Shown: positions 11,390-23,399, numbered from the stretch's first letter. The stretch: DNA of 64,000 nt from Diphasiastrum complanatum (GCA_029204225.1 CM055092.1:43075863-43139862), one strand, 5' to 3'. The notes: generated by a model not told the origin, from the sequence alone. A program made the numbers and translations.

Positions 11390-11805
11390 CTAAAGCTAAG
11401 CTATGAAAGCATCACATAAGCAAGACTTAAGCTATGAAAGCAGCACATAAGCAAGACTTAACCCTAGAAAGCAGGAAAGAGGGAGATTAAGGAGACTAAA
11501 GAGAGAGATCAATATCATCAGCTGAATAACAAATGACACAGTTTCCCTACTTATAGCCAAGAGGAAGCCCTAAAAGGAAGCTTCCGGTGGCTAGGGCCCA
11601 ACTGGGAGGGAAAATAGTGCGCCCTCCAAGAAGGCCCCCACTCTTCAGTAATATGTCCAAATGGCCTAATAATGAGTAATAAGGCCAAAGGCCAACCATG
11701 TAGTCTAAGTGTCACTAATGAATAAAAAAGGGCCCAAGGCTTGCTTATGCATAAAGTAAAGTAAATGTAAATGGACGCGGTGAATGTAATGAGCTGAGTC
11801 CATAA
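11390..11805 (-). repeat. 3' LTR of the outer gypsy element
   Basis: A 416-bp LTR. Its right 255 bp match the partner at 21153-21407 with about 8 differences (about 97%). The minus strand starts TTATGGAC after a purine tract (AGGGAGAG). It lacks TG...CA ends. The flanking CTGAT (11385-11389) matches CTGAT at the other end and is read as the target-site duplication. Confidence 0.75.
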
Positions 11806-11885
11806 CTCTCCCTGGCACAAAAAAATAGACCCAACTGCCGAAAAGAAACTGGATCAAATAGCAGCAAGCCCTGGTGCATCAACAG

Positions 11886-13420
11886 CTAGAACAACATCTG
11901 ATGTAGAGGAATCAACAAGTGCAGCAAGAGCATGAGCCTGATCCGCAAGTGATGGTGTATGATAAAAGACATCAATAGGCTCCCATGTGGCCTCCTCAAT
12001 AGGACGACCATCCTACTGGACCAAAAACTGAATCTGCCGGCGGCGTCGACTATGGTATAGACAAACCTGTAATATAGCAGCAGGTAAAAATGGAAATAAC
12101 TCTGGAGCAATAGGAAACTCAGCATCACAAGGAGCGTCATCCTCAATAGCAACACGTAATAAACTGACATGGAATACATCACAGGCGCGTGCGGAAGCAG
12201 GAAGCTGTAAGCGATATGTAACTGGACTAAGAACCTCCAAAATCCGATAAGGCCCATAATAACGTGGTGCAAGCTTCTCAGTAGAAGCATGGCCCTGGAC
12301 AAAATGATGACGTGCAAACCGTAGGCGTAGATAAACCATATCTCCAAGCTGAAACTCAACATGGCGGCCGTGACGATCAACTGAGGTTTGATAACGCTGC
12401 TGAACATGCTGTAAATGAGAACTGGCCCGGGTAATAAGCTCTCGAGCACTTGATAGAAAAGATGCAAGTGTGATGTAAGGAACCATAGAAATATCATGAG
12501 GTGGTTCACAAACCTCAAGCATAGATCCATGGAGTAGAGCGAAAGAAGATACAACCTGATCACCAATAGCGAGGGAACCATGAAACGTGGACCCGTGAAG
12601 AACCCCATAGAAATCAGCAGGAACATCGGCCATAACGGACTCAAGAGATGGAGATATAGAGACCAATGGAGAAGATACTGCACCAACCACCGAACCAGGA
12701 GGGCTATCTGAGGTATGCGCAAAAGCAATAGTAGAAATACCACCAAGGTATACGGCCTGAGGAAGAGGACCCACGGATGGTGAAAGTGAAGCAGCAACTG
12801 ATGTACTCTGAATGGAAAGAAGAGTTGCATCTTGAGCCTTTGGCAGGCTATGCATAAACTGCTTCCCGGTAACCAACTGATAGTCACCCTGGGAATCAAT
12901 ACCAGCAAGTAAATGATGCTAACCAGCATGAGTAAAGGAAAGTGTCTGCTGAGAGAGATCCACAGCAACAGTACCAAGTGAAGAGAAAATGCCATATGGA
13001 GATCTACTGGAGTAGCCAAAGCATCTGAAACCGTAGACCCATGAATAATATCGAAATAAGGAGCATAGGCGACAACATCTATAGCATGGCGCTCAGGAAT
13101 ACGAGTAGCATCAAAGTACTCAACGACAATATCAAAGCATGGAACAACATCATCAATAGTATCACAGCATGCTATATCATTATCAAGAACCATCTCAGCC
13201 GCAACTTGTATATGTGAATCAGCATCAGTAGGAACCTGTATATGTGACTCTGAGTCACTATGGGATACAATTACGAGCTCAGGTAGATCAATAACTATCT
13301 CAAGTAAATCAGGCAACTCGCTCAAACTGTGTGATATAGGATCCTGAAGGTCAGCAAACTCTGCAGACGTGTAATGTTGGACAAAAGCAGGTCGAGGGGT
13401 CGGAGGACGAGGAGATGAAG
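11886..13420 (-). pseudogene. Outer gypsy: gag C-terminus, spacer, integrase C-terminus
   Basis: Minus-strand frames give the end of gag (FVQHYTSAEFADLQ near 13380), then about 900 bases of unfamiliar coding-like sequence in which an LHGS or IHGS motif recurs. Next comes an integrase C-terminal segment (ARELITRA, QTSVDRHGRHVEFQLGDMVY, LAPRYYGPYRILE, FHVSLLRVA) at about 12.1-12.5 kb. It ends in a DGRPIEEATWEP chromodomain-like tail near 11990-12010, broken by a stop. The gag zinc knuckle, protease, RT and RNase H are not seen. A long leucine-rich ORF over the same bases is a shadow frame. Confidence 0.65.
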
Positions 13421-13778
13421 TGTTACGAGCTCGTAACCAGTGCCGAACCCTAGAGAACACAGATAGGTCAGATACCACAGTCAGGGTCGTGTCCATCGTA
13501 CATGACCAACAGGGCAAGACAGTGTGAGTAGTGTGCCCCAGCACGGTCCATAGCCATGGCGGGCCTAACACAGCCTAGGGACCCTGTCAGCAGGATAGGG
13601 CCCCCAGTTGGGTGCCGATGTGCAGTCGGCCACGTCAGTGCCACGTAGCCGACACTTGGCAGTAGCATGCTACCAGTCCTCACACTGGGCTAGGAGGGGC
13701 TTACTCTATATCAGGGAGTAGGCAAGGTTGGGTGGATCAGTTAGTGTTTGCCCTACTGTGGTGTTAGGATCTCTTACA
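13421..13778 (+). repeat. 5' LTR of the inner gypsy element
   Basis: A 358-bp LTR beginning TGTTACGAGCTCGTAACC and ending CTCTTACA, preceded by target duplication TGAAG (13416-13420). It differs from the 3' LTR at about 6 positions (about 98% identity), so the insertion is young. Confidence 0.95.
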
Positions 13779-13779
13779 C

Positions 13780-13792
13780 TGGTATCAGAGCC
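13780..13792 (+). promoter_or_regulatory. Primer-binding site, inner gypsy
   Basis: TGGTATCAGAGCC lies one base after the 5' LTR and is a perfect complement of the initiator-Met tRNA 3' end. Confidence 0.95.
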
Positions 13793-14926
13793 ATCTCCTT
13801 CTGTGGGAGTTTAGGAGCAGCAGTAGAGAAAGCTATCAGAAGATAGGAAGTGTTTCTCAGATTCTCAGAGAGGAATAGAGGAGGAGGATCGCTGTAGATG
13901 CAGCCTTCAAACCTTTGAAATTCACTGAGAAATTACAGTAGTAAGGAGTCAGATTCCATGTACAGGTAACTCGCTGGAAGGGCAGCTATCCATCGCTGAT
14001 TTCAGAGACCTGTTTGCAGATTTCCAGCGGAAATAGAGTAGGAAATAGCAAGTAGACCCATCGCTGTACATACAGGGATCTACTTCTGTTTTCAAAGTGC
14101 AATTTCAGTAGAGCTGAGCTAGATTTCTGAAACAGATCCATCGCTGTAGAAAACAGCTAATTATCCTTCGTTTTCAGAGGGTAATTCTCAGATTTTAGAG
14201 GAAATAGAAATCAGAAGTTTGGGCCAGAACCAGCGCTGTCAGAAGAGTGCTTAAATCTCGATTTTCAAGTGCCAAACTGAAACTGTTGAGCGGGTTTTGG
14301 ACAGAGGAAGGTAGGCAAGGTCTGAGAAGACCATCGCGAGCTGATTGTAGACTTCATCCTTCAAATTGAAGCTCAGACATCTGAAGTTGGACACCTACCG
14401 AAGCCCTCAGATCAGCGACCTACTATCTGAAGCTAAATCAGAGAAGCGAGTGGGCTTTGAGCCTTAAATCAGAAGTTTTTGGAGCCATCAAATAGCTGTC
14501 CAGTCAGCGAGGGTAGAGGAGTACCAAAGTATTTGCATTTTTGGGGCTTCAAACCAAAGTTTTCTGAGAAATTGGACCTCAGCCAGACAGCGAGTACAGT
14601 GTTCTGAAATTTTCAGAATTCAGAAGTGAATCTTGGCTTCAAATCTGATTTTTAGAAACCATTTCAGAAGCAATCAGATCAGCGAGCTACTATACTCAAG
14701 GAACCGGAAATTTGGACGCCATTTTGAAGTTTCAAGCTGGGATTTTCCGGGACAGCAGGTCTGAAATCGTGGGTAAAAGAGCTGAGAGGGTTCTTCTTCG
14801 TAATTTCTTTGGAAGTACAGTCCTCAGAAACAGCTAAGTCATCTTTCCTTTACCTTGTACAGTTGTAAATTAGTCTTTTGACTTTTTTTCATCAGAAGTT
14901 AAGGTACCTCTCCTTCAGTTCCGAAA
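13793..14926 (+). other. Leader of the inner gypsy element
   Basis: An untranslated leader of about 1.1 kb between PBS and gag-pol. It contains dispersed short repeats (variants of TCAGCGAG and AGAAGTTTGG) and no long ORF. Confidence 0.6.
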
Positions 14927-17900
14927 ATGACCACTCCTCAGGGACCTGATCAACCCCAGGAGAGAGGCTTCGACGAACTTGAAACAGAAGCCTTGGCTTA
15001 CAGAAAAGGGAAGGAACCAATGGAAGTGGAAGAACAGGAGCAGTTCGCCGAAGAACTCGACGAACTGGTTACCAAGGAGCAGTTTCTCCAATTGGTAACA
15101 GAAGTGGATGAACTGAAGTTGGCATTAGCCAATTTCAAGTCCAGTGTGGACGACTCGTTCGCTGAACTCAAAAGCTTGATTTTGAGTTCCGCGAAAGGAA
15201 GCCTTCCCTCCACTTCTCAGTTATCCCCTTCTCCACTTCCATCAGTTTCGGGTGAGACTTTACGGTCTCACCCCAGCGTTTTTAAAGATTTAAAACCTCC
15301 TACTTTTAATGGGAAAGAGAAGGATAGAAATGCAGATATTCTACAAACCTTCCTTAGCAAATGGAAGAACATTCATGCTCTTAAACAGACCCCTGACCAT
15401 TTGCAAGCTATTGAGGCCAGTCTTTCCTTAGGGCCTATGGCCTATAAGTGGTGGTTAAATCTCCAGGAGACTGGGCAGACTCCCCGGTCATGGAAAGCTT
15501 TTGAAGAAGCTTTCCTAAGAGAATTTCTACCAGAGAATGAACTTGATAGAGCCTGGAAAGCCTGGGAAAGAACAGTAATGGACAAGTCCCTCATCCAATA
15601 TATCTCGCAGTATCGAGAAGCAATTTCAAAGATTAAAAATATGGATGACTATCAGAAAATCAAGGGATTTGTCCGTGGCCTCAAAGATGAATATAAAGTA
15701 GAGGTCCAGAGAAACTCGCCTGCTACCCTTGAGCAAGCTCTCAGATATGATCAAATCTATGATGATTCAGTGGGTAGGAAGAAGGCGAGACAACAGCCAC
15801 TTTCTGAGCAGCCTTCTCAGAAAGACTTTCAATCTAAAAAGAAATTTTTAAAAAGAAAGAAAGAAGACAAATTTAAAGGTGAAGCTCCTCAGAAACGCCC
15901 TTCACTCATACAGCCCTTAAAACCAGATGATTTTGAGAAAGCCAAACAAGAACGTTTGTGCTTTGTGTGTATGGGCAAGGGACACACAGTCAGACAGTGT
16001 CCCAAGGGGCCTTTCACTAAAAAAGATAAGAAAGATAAAAAACAAGTTCATCTTGTTCAGACTGTATGTTTCCCCAGTTACTCGGCAGCTTCCGAGATTA
16101 AAGTGTATCATGAAGATCATGAACACTGTTGCCAGCTGACCTCTGCAATGCTAGCGAGACCCTTCAGCTTTGGGCCGCATGACCTAGTACGTATGCATGG
16201 GAAAGTTGGTAACCAGTCAGTAAGAGTCATGGTTGATGATGGGGCAACCCATAATTTCATCAACCACACCCTGGTTAAAAAGCTTAAACTACCAGAAGTA
16301 CCTAGTCAGCATAGGTACATAGTTTCATTAGCTAAGGGTGAAGATAAAAAAATATGGGAAACTATAGTAAGTAAGTTAAATCTTGGTATTCAGGGGTACC
16401 AAGATGAAATAAACTTTCAGATAATGCACCTGGATCGAACAGACATTGTTCTCGGGAGAGATTGGCTCTACAGTTTAGGACCTTCCCTCCACAGAAACTA
16501 TCAGGAGAACACTCTCAGCTTTCAGCATAAAGGCCGAGAGATCCAGTTGCATGGGGAGCATGATGTTCCCAACAGCCCTATGGTCTGCAGTTCAGAACTC
16601 TGTCAGCTAATCAGAGACGAAGACCATCAGGTATTCTTATGTGACTTTCAGTTTATTCCTGAAGTTTCTATTTCCAGTTCTATTCAGCAGAAAATCAGTA
16701 AATTAGAAACTTTATTGTCTAAATTTAAAGATGTTTTTCCTGAAGATTTGCCACATGGTTTACCACCTAGCAGAGAGGTAGATCATGTAATAAACCTAGT
16801 ACCAGGTACAGCACCTGTTTCTAAACCTCCGTATCGGGTCAGCCGAACAGAGGATGAAGAAATAACTAGGCAGTTAACAGACTATCTTGGGAAAGGCCAA
16901 ATTCAGACCAGTAGTTCACCATGGGCCTCACCAGTCCTATTGGTGAAAAAGAAAGAGGGGTCTATGCGTCTTTGCGTAGATTACAGAGCCCTCAATAAAG
17001 TCACAATTAAGAATAAATACCCTATGCCTCGGGCAGACGAGTTGTTTGATCAACTCGACGGGGCTAAGTTTTTCAGCAAAATAGACCTCAGATCGGGATA
17101 TCATCAAGTCCGTATAAAATCGGAAGATGTCTCGAAAACAGCTTTTAGGACTCGTCACGATCATTATGAGTTTAAGGTGATGCCATTTGGGCTCACAAAT
17201 GCTCCAGCTACCTTTATGACCTTGATGAACAGTGTCCTCAGACCATACTTGGGTAAGTTTGTAGTCGTATTTTTAGATGACATCCTCGTCTACAGCAAAA
17301 CGAGGAAGGAGCATCTAAAACACCTCAGAAAGGTGTTTCGACTGCTCAGAAAGCATAAGCTTTATGCTAAACAATCCAAGTGTGAATTCTTCGTTGAAGA
17401 AGTAGCATATTTGGGTCACATTATCTCTTCAGATGGGATTAAGATGGACCCAAATAAGGTTAAAGCCATACTCAGTTGGCTGAGACCTCAAAATATTTTG
17501 GAACTTCAGATCTTTCTTGGTTTGGCGGGATATTACAGACGATTTGTCAAGGAATATGCTCAGATAGCAGTTCCTATGACAAATCTTCTTAAGGGGAAGG
17601 GAAAGGAGTTCATTTGGGAGTCCGCACAACAGGAGAGCTTTGATGCTCTCAAAACAGCCTTAGCTACAGCACCAGTTTTAAAAGTCGTCGACCCCAATCA
17701 GCCATTTCTGGTCGAAACAGATGCTAGCGACTTTGCAGTAGGTGCTGTGCTAACTCAGGGTGGATGACCAGTTGCGTTCGAGAGTAAAAAACTCGAGCCA
17801 GCTCAGACTAGGTACAATGCCTATGAAAAGGAACTCTTTTCTATAGTCCATGCCCTTAAGACTTGGAGGCATTATTTGTATGGTGCCAACTTTGAGGTCC

Positions 17901-19633
17901 TGACAGACCATGAGAGTCTCAGATACCTTTGCAATCAACCTGAGCTTAGAGGTCGGAAAGCTCGTTGGGCAGAGTTGATGCAAGAGTTTGACATGTCTAT
18001 CAGATATAGGCGTGGAAAATTCAATACAGTAGCAGATGCCCTTAGCAGAATGCCTATGATAAACGAGCTGAGTTTTACTCAGATTCGTAATGAGTTACTC
18101 GAGTCCTTGAGAGGGAAATGCCAGCATGATGCATTCTTCTCTATTATCTGGAACTCAGTCCAGAATAGACAGTTACAGACTCCAGAACCAGTTCCCGGGG
18201 CTGGTGCTAGTTCATCCAAGAATACGGCAGCTTCCGTTGAGGATGATGATGAGTCCGAGTATACGTCGTCAGATGACGTTGAGGATTCTGAGCCTGTATT
18301 ACCCAAGCAAACCCCAGTGGTTGAGGGTCAGTTGACTCAAGGATTCAAATGGAAACAGTATTCCATTCAGGATGAGTACTTGCTCTATAGAGATAGAGTA
18401 TGTGTCCCCAATTCAGAGGATTATAGGCAGCAGGTCCTATATGAATGTCATGACAATCCTAGCGCGGGACACCCAGGCATACAGAAGACCTATGAGCTTC
18501 TTCGTAGGCAATTTTTCTGGCCCAGTATGAAAAAGGACGTCCACCAGTATGTAACCAGTTGCCAGAAATGTCAAGGAAATAAAGTAGAGCGTTTAAAGGC
18601 AGGAGGGTTGTTGCATCCCTTAGAAATACCAGCTGGTAAATGGGAGAGTATCTCCATGGATTTTATAGTAGGCCTGCCTAAAACCCAAAAGCCAGAGTTA
18701 GCGAGGTTGTTTGTAGACGGGCTATTTAAATTGTACGGTCTACCTTCCGGCATAGTCAGCGACCGGGACAGTAAGTTTACTGGAAATTTTTGGAGGGCAG
18801 TATTCCATCATCTCCATACTAAACTTAATATGAGTACTACCGACCATCCACAGACGGACGGTCAAACAGAAAGGGTAAATCAAGTGCTGGAGGATATGCT
18901 TCGTGCATACGTCAGCAAGAAGCAGACTAATTGGGAGGAGTATCTCTCGATATTAGAGTTTGCTTACAACAGTACCAAACATTCAGCTACGGGATACAGC
19001 CCATTTATGCTGATGTACGGTTTTCAGCCACGCTCACCCACAGCTGTAGGGTTTAAACAAGAAAAAGTTGAAGTAGCCAGAAACTTTTTAGAGGACCTAA
19101 ACCAGATGATAGAACATGCTAAGCGTAGCATTAGGCAGTCCCAGGATCGAGCCAGGCATTATGCAGATCCACACAGACGGGATGTGCAGTTCTCCACTGG
19201 TGAGAAAGTCTACTTGAGTGTCCCAGTTGACTCTAAAACCCTCAAATCAGGAGTGTGTGCTAAGTTGTCTCCAAGGTATTGTGGTCCCTTTACCATCAGT
19301 AGGAGACTAGGCGAGGTCACCTATGAACTAGAACTCCCACACAGCAGTAAGGTTTTTCCAGTCTTTCATGTAAGTCAGTTACGAAAAGCCTTAACCAGAT
19401 CAGACAATCTGGTAGGGGACAGTGTTCTAGTTCTCCCATTGGATCCTCAACAACCTCCACATGAACCAGAGGAGATTCTTGATAGTAGAGAGACGCAGAC
19501 TCGTCATACTCTATACCGAGAATATCTGGTTAAGTGGAATGATAAGCCTGTTGAGAATGCCACTTGGGAAAGAGGCAACGTCCTTCGCAAGATTTTTCCA
19601 GACTTTGTCTTAGAGGACCAAGACGGTTCTTAA
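14927..19633 (+). pseudogene. Inner gypsy gag-pol polyprotein, one nonsense codon
   Basis: A single frame of about 1,568 codons interrupted once by TGA at 17765-17767, where relatives have Arg (GGRPVAFE), consistent with CGA to TGA deamination. Domains: gag about residues 130-290; zinc knuckle [14 protein letters not shown] about 344-357; protease [10 protein letters not shown] about 435, with Asp in place of the usual Ser or Thr; RT with [20 protein letters not shown] and FLDDILVYS (about 781); RNase H from [10 protein letters not shown] (about 930); integrase H2C2 zinc motif (HDNPSAGHPG, CQKC); core motifs SMDFIVGLP and SDRDSKF; basic C-terminus and a chromodomain-like EYLVKWNDKP tail. About 30 residues are missing in frame from the integrase core after LPKTQ, compared with the 56-61 kb element. 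It has gag, PR, RT, RNase H and IN in gypsy order. Confidence 0.93.
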
Positions 19634-19644
19634 GGGGGAGGGAG
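19631..19644 (+). promoter_or_regulatory. Polypurine tract, inner gypsy
   Basis: TAAGGGGGAGGGAG directly precedes the 3' LTR and overlaps the gag-pol stop region. It is the plus-strand primer site expected for an LTR retrotransposon. Confidence 0.9.
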
Positions 19645-20002
19645 TGTTACGAGCTCGTAACCAGTGCCGAACCTCAGAGAACACAGATAGGTCAGATACC
19701 ACAGTCAGGGTCGTGTCCAGCGTACATGACCAACAGGGCAAGACAGTGTGAGTAGTGTGCCCCAGCACGGTCCATAGCCATGGCGGGCCTAACACAGCCT
19801 AGGGACCCTGTCAGCAGGATAGGGCCTCCAGTTGGGTGCCGACGTGCAGTCGGCCACGTCAGTGCCACGTGGCCGACACTTGGCAGTAGCATGCTACCAG
19901 TCCTCACACTGGGCTAGGAGGGGCTTACTCTATATCAGGGAGTAGGCAAGGTTGGGTGGATCAGTTAGTGTTTGCCCTACTGTGGTGTTAGGATCTCTTA
20001 CA
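19645..20002 (+). repeat. 3' LTR of the inner gypsy element
   Basis: A 358-bp copy of the 5' LTR with the same ends, followed by target duplication TGAAG (20003-20007). Most differences from the 5' LTR are C/T or G/A. Confidence 0.95.
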
Positions 20003-20867
20003 TGAAGGGACAATGCAAGGATCTGGAACTGAAGGGGCAGATGTAGGGGTGGACATAGCGGGAAAAGATGAAGCAAAAGGACAGGGTCGGGAGAAGCGGG
20101 AAGGAAGGGTGTCACTCAGTGGCCGGTAGATCTGTGAAAAGATAAGAAGGCTCCATAAACTGATCTGTATAAAAAGCAAGGTCACTGGTCTGAGTGAGAC
20201 TACGGAATGTATCACATTGGCGGTCGAGCCACTGCGGATCAATCATAGCATGACGGAGGTCACGGTGAAAGGTATGCCATATATGGAGCCCTTCCCGCTC
20301 AGGATCAGCTCGATAAACTCGCCATCACGTGGCGGCGCGTCCATCTAAGTGTAAAGCAGCCAACTGGATCTTCTGAGGATCAGTCTTAGGGTAGATCTGA
20401 AAATATGTGTCAAGCTTAGCAAACCAATTCTCTAATAAGTTTCCGTCAGAGGAACCGGAATAGGTAGCAAGCTGTACCCTATCACGAAAGTCTCGAGCAA
20501 AGTGTGGCTCAGGAACTGGGGGACGTGGAAAGAAACCAGGAGGTGGGTTAGGTGGAATGAACGGTCCACCACCAGGCTGACTAATAGAAGAAGATGGACA
20601 TCCAAATGGAGGGGGAGTCCCAAATGAAGGAAAGACAGGAGCTTTTCCAGGACCATGAGGCTGTAAAGAATCAATATGTGACTGCATAGTAGCAAAGCCG
20701 GTCATAACTGTATCGAAGCGAAGAATGAGGCCAGAAAGGGTATCATCCATGCGCCGAAACTGATCAGATAAGTTTTCCTTAACAGTTTCACTCGAGGTAG
20801 GTGAATGTGCCATAATGATAGTGGAAGGAATAGACGAAAACTTGAGGGAGCGGACTCTTGTCGTCAC
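20003..20867 (-). pseudogene. Outer gypsy gag, N-terminal part
   Basis: The minus-strand ORF from 20867 has a proline-rich N-terminus, then YSGSSDGNLLENWFAKLD and AALHLDGRAAT typical of retrotransposon gag. After a frame change it continues with WHTFHRDLRHAMIDPQW near 20230-20290 and LAFYTDQF. The same protein occurs at 43.85-44.2 kb. The frame runs into the inner gypsy insertion at 20003 and resumes at 13420. Confidence 0.75.
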
Positions 20868-21152
20868 CCCAAATTAGTCTATTAAAACCAATATTATCAC
20901 AACTAAGAAAGGGCAGCAATCAACAAATGGAAAAAAAGTGAAAATGAAGGCTATAAAAATGCGCTGGACATGCAGGAGGGGAATGTCAAATTGGAATATC
21001 AAACGGAGTCGGAATTCCGTGAAATGTGGTTGAGGATGAGCGCTGGAGAGCCTTTTGATAAACTGTGAAAGATGGTTGGAAACGGATAAAATAATAGGCG
21101 AAAGTGACAAGTCGGAAGGGCTGGGGCGGCGATGAACAGGCTGCAGGATTTT

Positions 21153-21407
21153 TTATAGCCAAGAGGAAGCCCTAAAAGGAAGCTTCCGGTGACTAGGGCC
21201 CAACTGGGAGGGAAAATAGTGCGCCCTCCAAGAAGGCCCCCACTCTCCAGTAATATGTCCAAATGGCCTAATAATGAGTAATAAGGCCAAAGGCCAACCA
21301 TATAGTCTAAGTGTCACTAATGAATAAAAAAGGGCCCAAGGCCTGCTTATGCATAAATTAAAGTAAATGTAAATGAACGCGGCGAATGTAATGAGCCGAG
21401 TCCATAA
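21153..21407 (-). repeat. 5' LTR of the outer gypsy element, truncated
   Basis: A 255-bp match to the outer part of the 3' LTR. Its PBS-proximal part (about 160 bp) and the PBS are deleted. CTGAT at 21408-21412 is the matching target duplication. Confidence 0.75.
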
Positions 21408-21730
21408 CTGATTTCGGCTTTCATGGGATCACCGCCTTTATGGATAGGATGGATAAGATTTGTGGACCAGGGTGAGGGGAAACCAGATGTGATAAAGCGG
21501 TTAAAGAGGAGAGAGAGGAAGGGTGAGAGAATGTCAGCAACTTGCTTCAAAAGTTCAGCTTCTAGATCAACAATATCCTTGGCCTTATGTAGATTCAATT
21601 GGTCAATGGCCTCTTCCACTATGGCTGGAGAGAATATATCAGAAGTACATGTGTAGGGATGTGTAGGAAGTGGAGGGGTGTCAGGAACAGTGTACAACGA
21701 TGTGGCATAGGTTACCCATGTGCTAAGATC

Positions 21731-21731
<1 letters not shown>
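21408..21731 (-). pseudogene. LINE ORF2, RT N-terminal part (other half of the split LINE)
   Basis: Minus-strand coding sequence STWVTYATSLYTV, FSPAIVEEAIDQL, then IHPIHKGGDPMKAE, typical of the region leading into LINE RT. It ends at the outer gypsy target duplication. Removing the gypsy joins it in frame to the RT sequence at 11.39 kb, so this is the same LINE copy. The 5' end is truncated here, exactly against the (GA)n tail of another LINE. The homologous order is seen in the 52.4-55.0 kb LINE. Confidence 0.8.

Positions 21732-21794
<63 letters not shown>
21732..21794 (+). repeat. (GA)n microsatellite between two LINE copies
   Basis: About 31 GA units. On the minus strand it is both the tail of the LINE 3' end to the right and the 5' flank of the truncated LINE to the left. 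Confidence 0.95.
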
Positions 21795-21797
<3 letters not shown>

Positions 21798-21845
21798 CAA
21801 TGTTTTTTCCATACCTAGAAGGTATATAAGACATAAAACATTGCA
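21795..21845 (-). repeat. LINE 3' terminus with stem-loop
   Basis: Minus-strand 3' end of the same LINE family: a stem-loop (ATACC/GGTAT arms, 21811-21825), then CATTGAAATC and the (TC)n tail. How far the copy extends to the right could not be determined. Confidence 0.65.
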
Positions 21846-22890
21846 TAGAAGTGATAATGGACCCAAGATGGAACATTGCTCAACAAACTAAAACTAAAAA
21901 CTTTCAACTACTTGATGGTGCAGGAATATATTACGCAGAAAATAACGCAGCGTTTACAAGGTCAAACCGGACATCTCAAACTCAAACTCTTACTCTAAGT
22001 CAAAGTCAAAGTCAAACCATTATGTGGATTATGCAAAACAACAAGTTGATTTCAGAATGAGGTGTTCTTTGAGAGAGAGAGGGAGTTTATGTCATGATCA
22101 AAGCTCGTGAGGATCCATTCCGTAAGGGAGAGAGAGTTCTTGTTTCCATGTTTTAGGAGCCAGCTTCACGAGAGGGTGAGGCCATGGGTTTTTGGGGTCC
22201 ACAATAGGAGGAAGATGGCTCGATCCACAAGAGGGGAAGGCAATAGTCCCTTTTGAGAGAGAAAGGGATGGTTTTACAAAGTCTATGCATGAACACCCGA
22301 GAGCCATGGGCAGCTACTGCCATTTGATCGTCGCTTCAGATATGCAAGTTCTACTGTCAGAGCATCACCCCAGAGCTACGATCAGACCACTCACTCTAAA
22401 ATCTTCTGAACAAGATTGAAGATCTTGTCTTCTGGTCCAGTAACACAGGCAACACGGAGAGTGGCCAGAGCATCGTCGCTGACTGTCTATCCACAAGAGC
22501 ACATATTCGAATCAGTACGTGGCTCCAGAATGCACCGCTATGTTGCCCACACTTGCTAAAAATCATCCCAGACAATTCCGAAGCTACTGCCGTCTAGGCG
22601 TATTGGTTGAAGTCTCACGCAAATTTGAAGAAGCGGAGTATATCCCATTGTCTACATTTGAAACTAGCATAATATCTGTCCTTTGGGAACACCACCATGT
22701 CTCCCTTCTGATCTCAGGCTATTGTCTCTTCTGGAACACCTGTCGCCTCACTATCATCATCCTTAGAGTGCCTGGCTACTGCTCATTCCTGAGCGGCGCT
22801 GTGATCATCTCGATGATACATTGAATGCTTGATGATCGCGTGTATCCAGGCTACTGTTTATGGAACCTCACTCCAGAGAGTCGCTGTCCC
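21846..22890. other. No recognisable gene
   Basis: Short ORFs only. It includes a small GA-rich run near 22070. It may be a decayed LINE 5' part, but no endonuclease or RT motif was found. Confidence 0.35.
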
Positions 22891-22899
22891 TCAGATAAC

Positions 22900-23290
22900 T
22901 CATATCTGCTTTCAATTGTCTGCATAGGCTTTGTGAAAATCTAGAAAGTAGCAATAAAGATTTATCTGCTTTCTTCTTAAATGATAGATCTCAAGGTCAC
23001 TAAGTGATCAATAGTGGAATGTATCTTATGAAGCCCGACTTGCTCTTCTACCCCTAATCCATTAAATTCTAGCCAACAACGAAGTTTCTTTTCCACTATG
23101 CCGCCCCATAAAAAAGTGACCATTTACAATCATCCTTCATTTAGAGGGATCATTTTTTGCCTCCACTCTTAAATAAAGGAACAATTATGCTATGCGACAA
23201 CATGTCTAGAAAGCCATCGACCAATGCTTGATTAAATCGTTTTGAAAAATTTAGCTTGTAATTTTTTTATATCTTGTGCCTTGCCACGCG
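22900..23290 (-). pseudogene. Decayed LINE-like reverse transcriptase fragment
   Basis: The minus strand gives VDGFLDMLSHSIIVPLFKSGGKK, then a divergent region and LSRFSQSLCRQL with many stops. The IVPLFKSGG pattern resembles the start of a LINE RT (usually a P-x-x-K-x-G-D-like motif). It is too degraded to assign to the main LINE family. Confidence 0.35.
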
Positions 23291-23399
23291 AAGCGTTGAG
23301 TATTGTTGAGAAATCTCATGAGCATACTTAGATTGAGAAATGACTATAGAATGTATAGATCTAAAAAACTTAAATCTGTAGAATAAATAAATTGCAGTG

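Larger units (their letters stand above)
13421..20002 (+). mobile_element. Inner Ty3/gypsy element, nearly intact
   Basis: A complete 6.58-kb element: two 358-bp LTRs, initiator-Met PBS, a single gag-pol frame, a polypurine tract, and a 5-bp target duplication TGAAG at 13416-13420 and 20003-20007. It is inserted in the gag of the outer gypsy element, in the opposite orientation to it and sense to DRG2. One nonsense codon and an integrase deletion (see gag-pol) argue against present autonomy. Confidence 0.95.
11390..21407 (-). mobile_element. Outer Ty3/gypsy element lacking RT
   Basis: Minus-strand gypsy-type element inserted into the LINE RT coding sequence and itself carrying the inner gypsy element (13421-20002). 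Without the inner insertion it is about 3.4 kb. It has gag (20.0-20.9 kb, continuing at about 13.35 kb) and an integrase C-terminal part (12.0-12.5 kb). Between them there is no recognisable protease active site, RT FxDD box or RNase H. The 5' LTR has lost its gag-proximal 160 bp, and no primer-binding site is present. It is therefore a defective or non-autonomous copy. Similar structures occur at 24.8-25.8 and 43.8-45.8 kb. Confidence 0.75.

Noticed and set aside
11886-13571. 561-codon leucine-rich ORF resembling a membrane protein
   Set aside because: It is a shadow frame of the gypsy gag/integrase region and of the inner LTR. The other frames carry the recognisable motifs, and the ORF crosses an element boundary.
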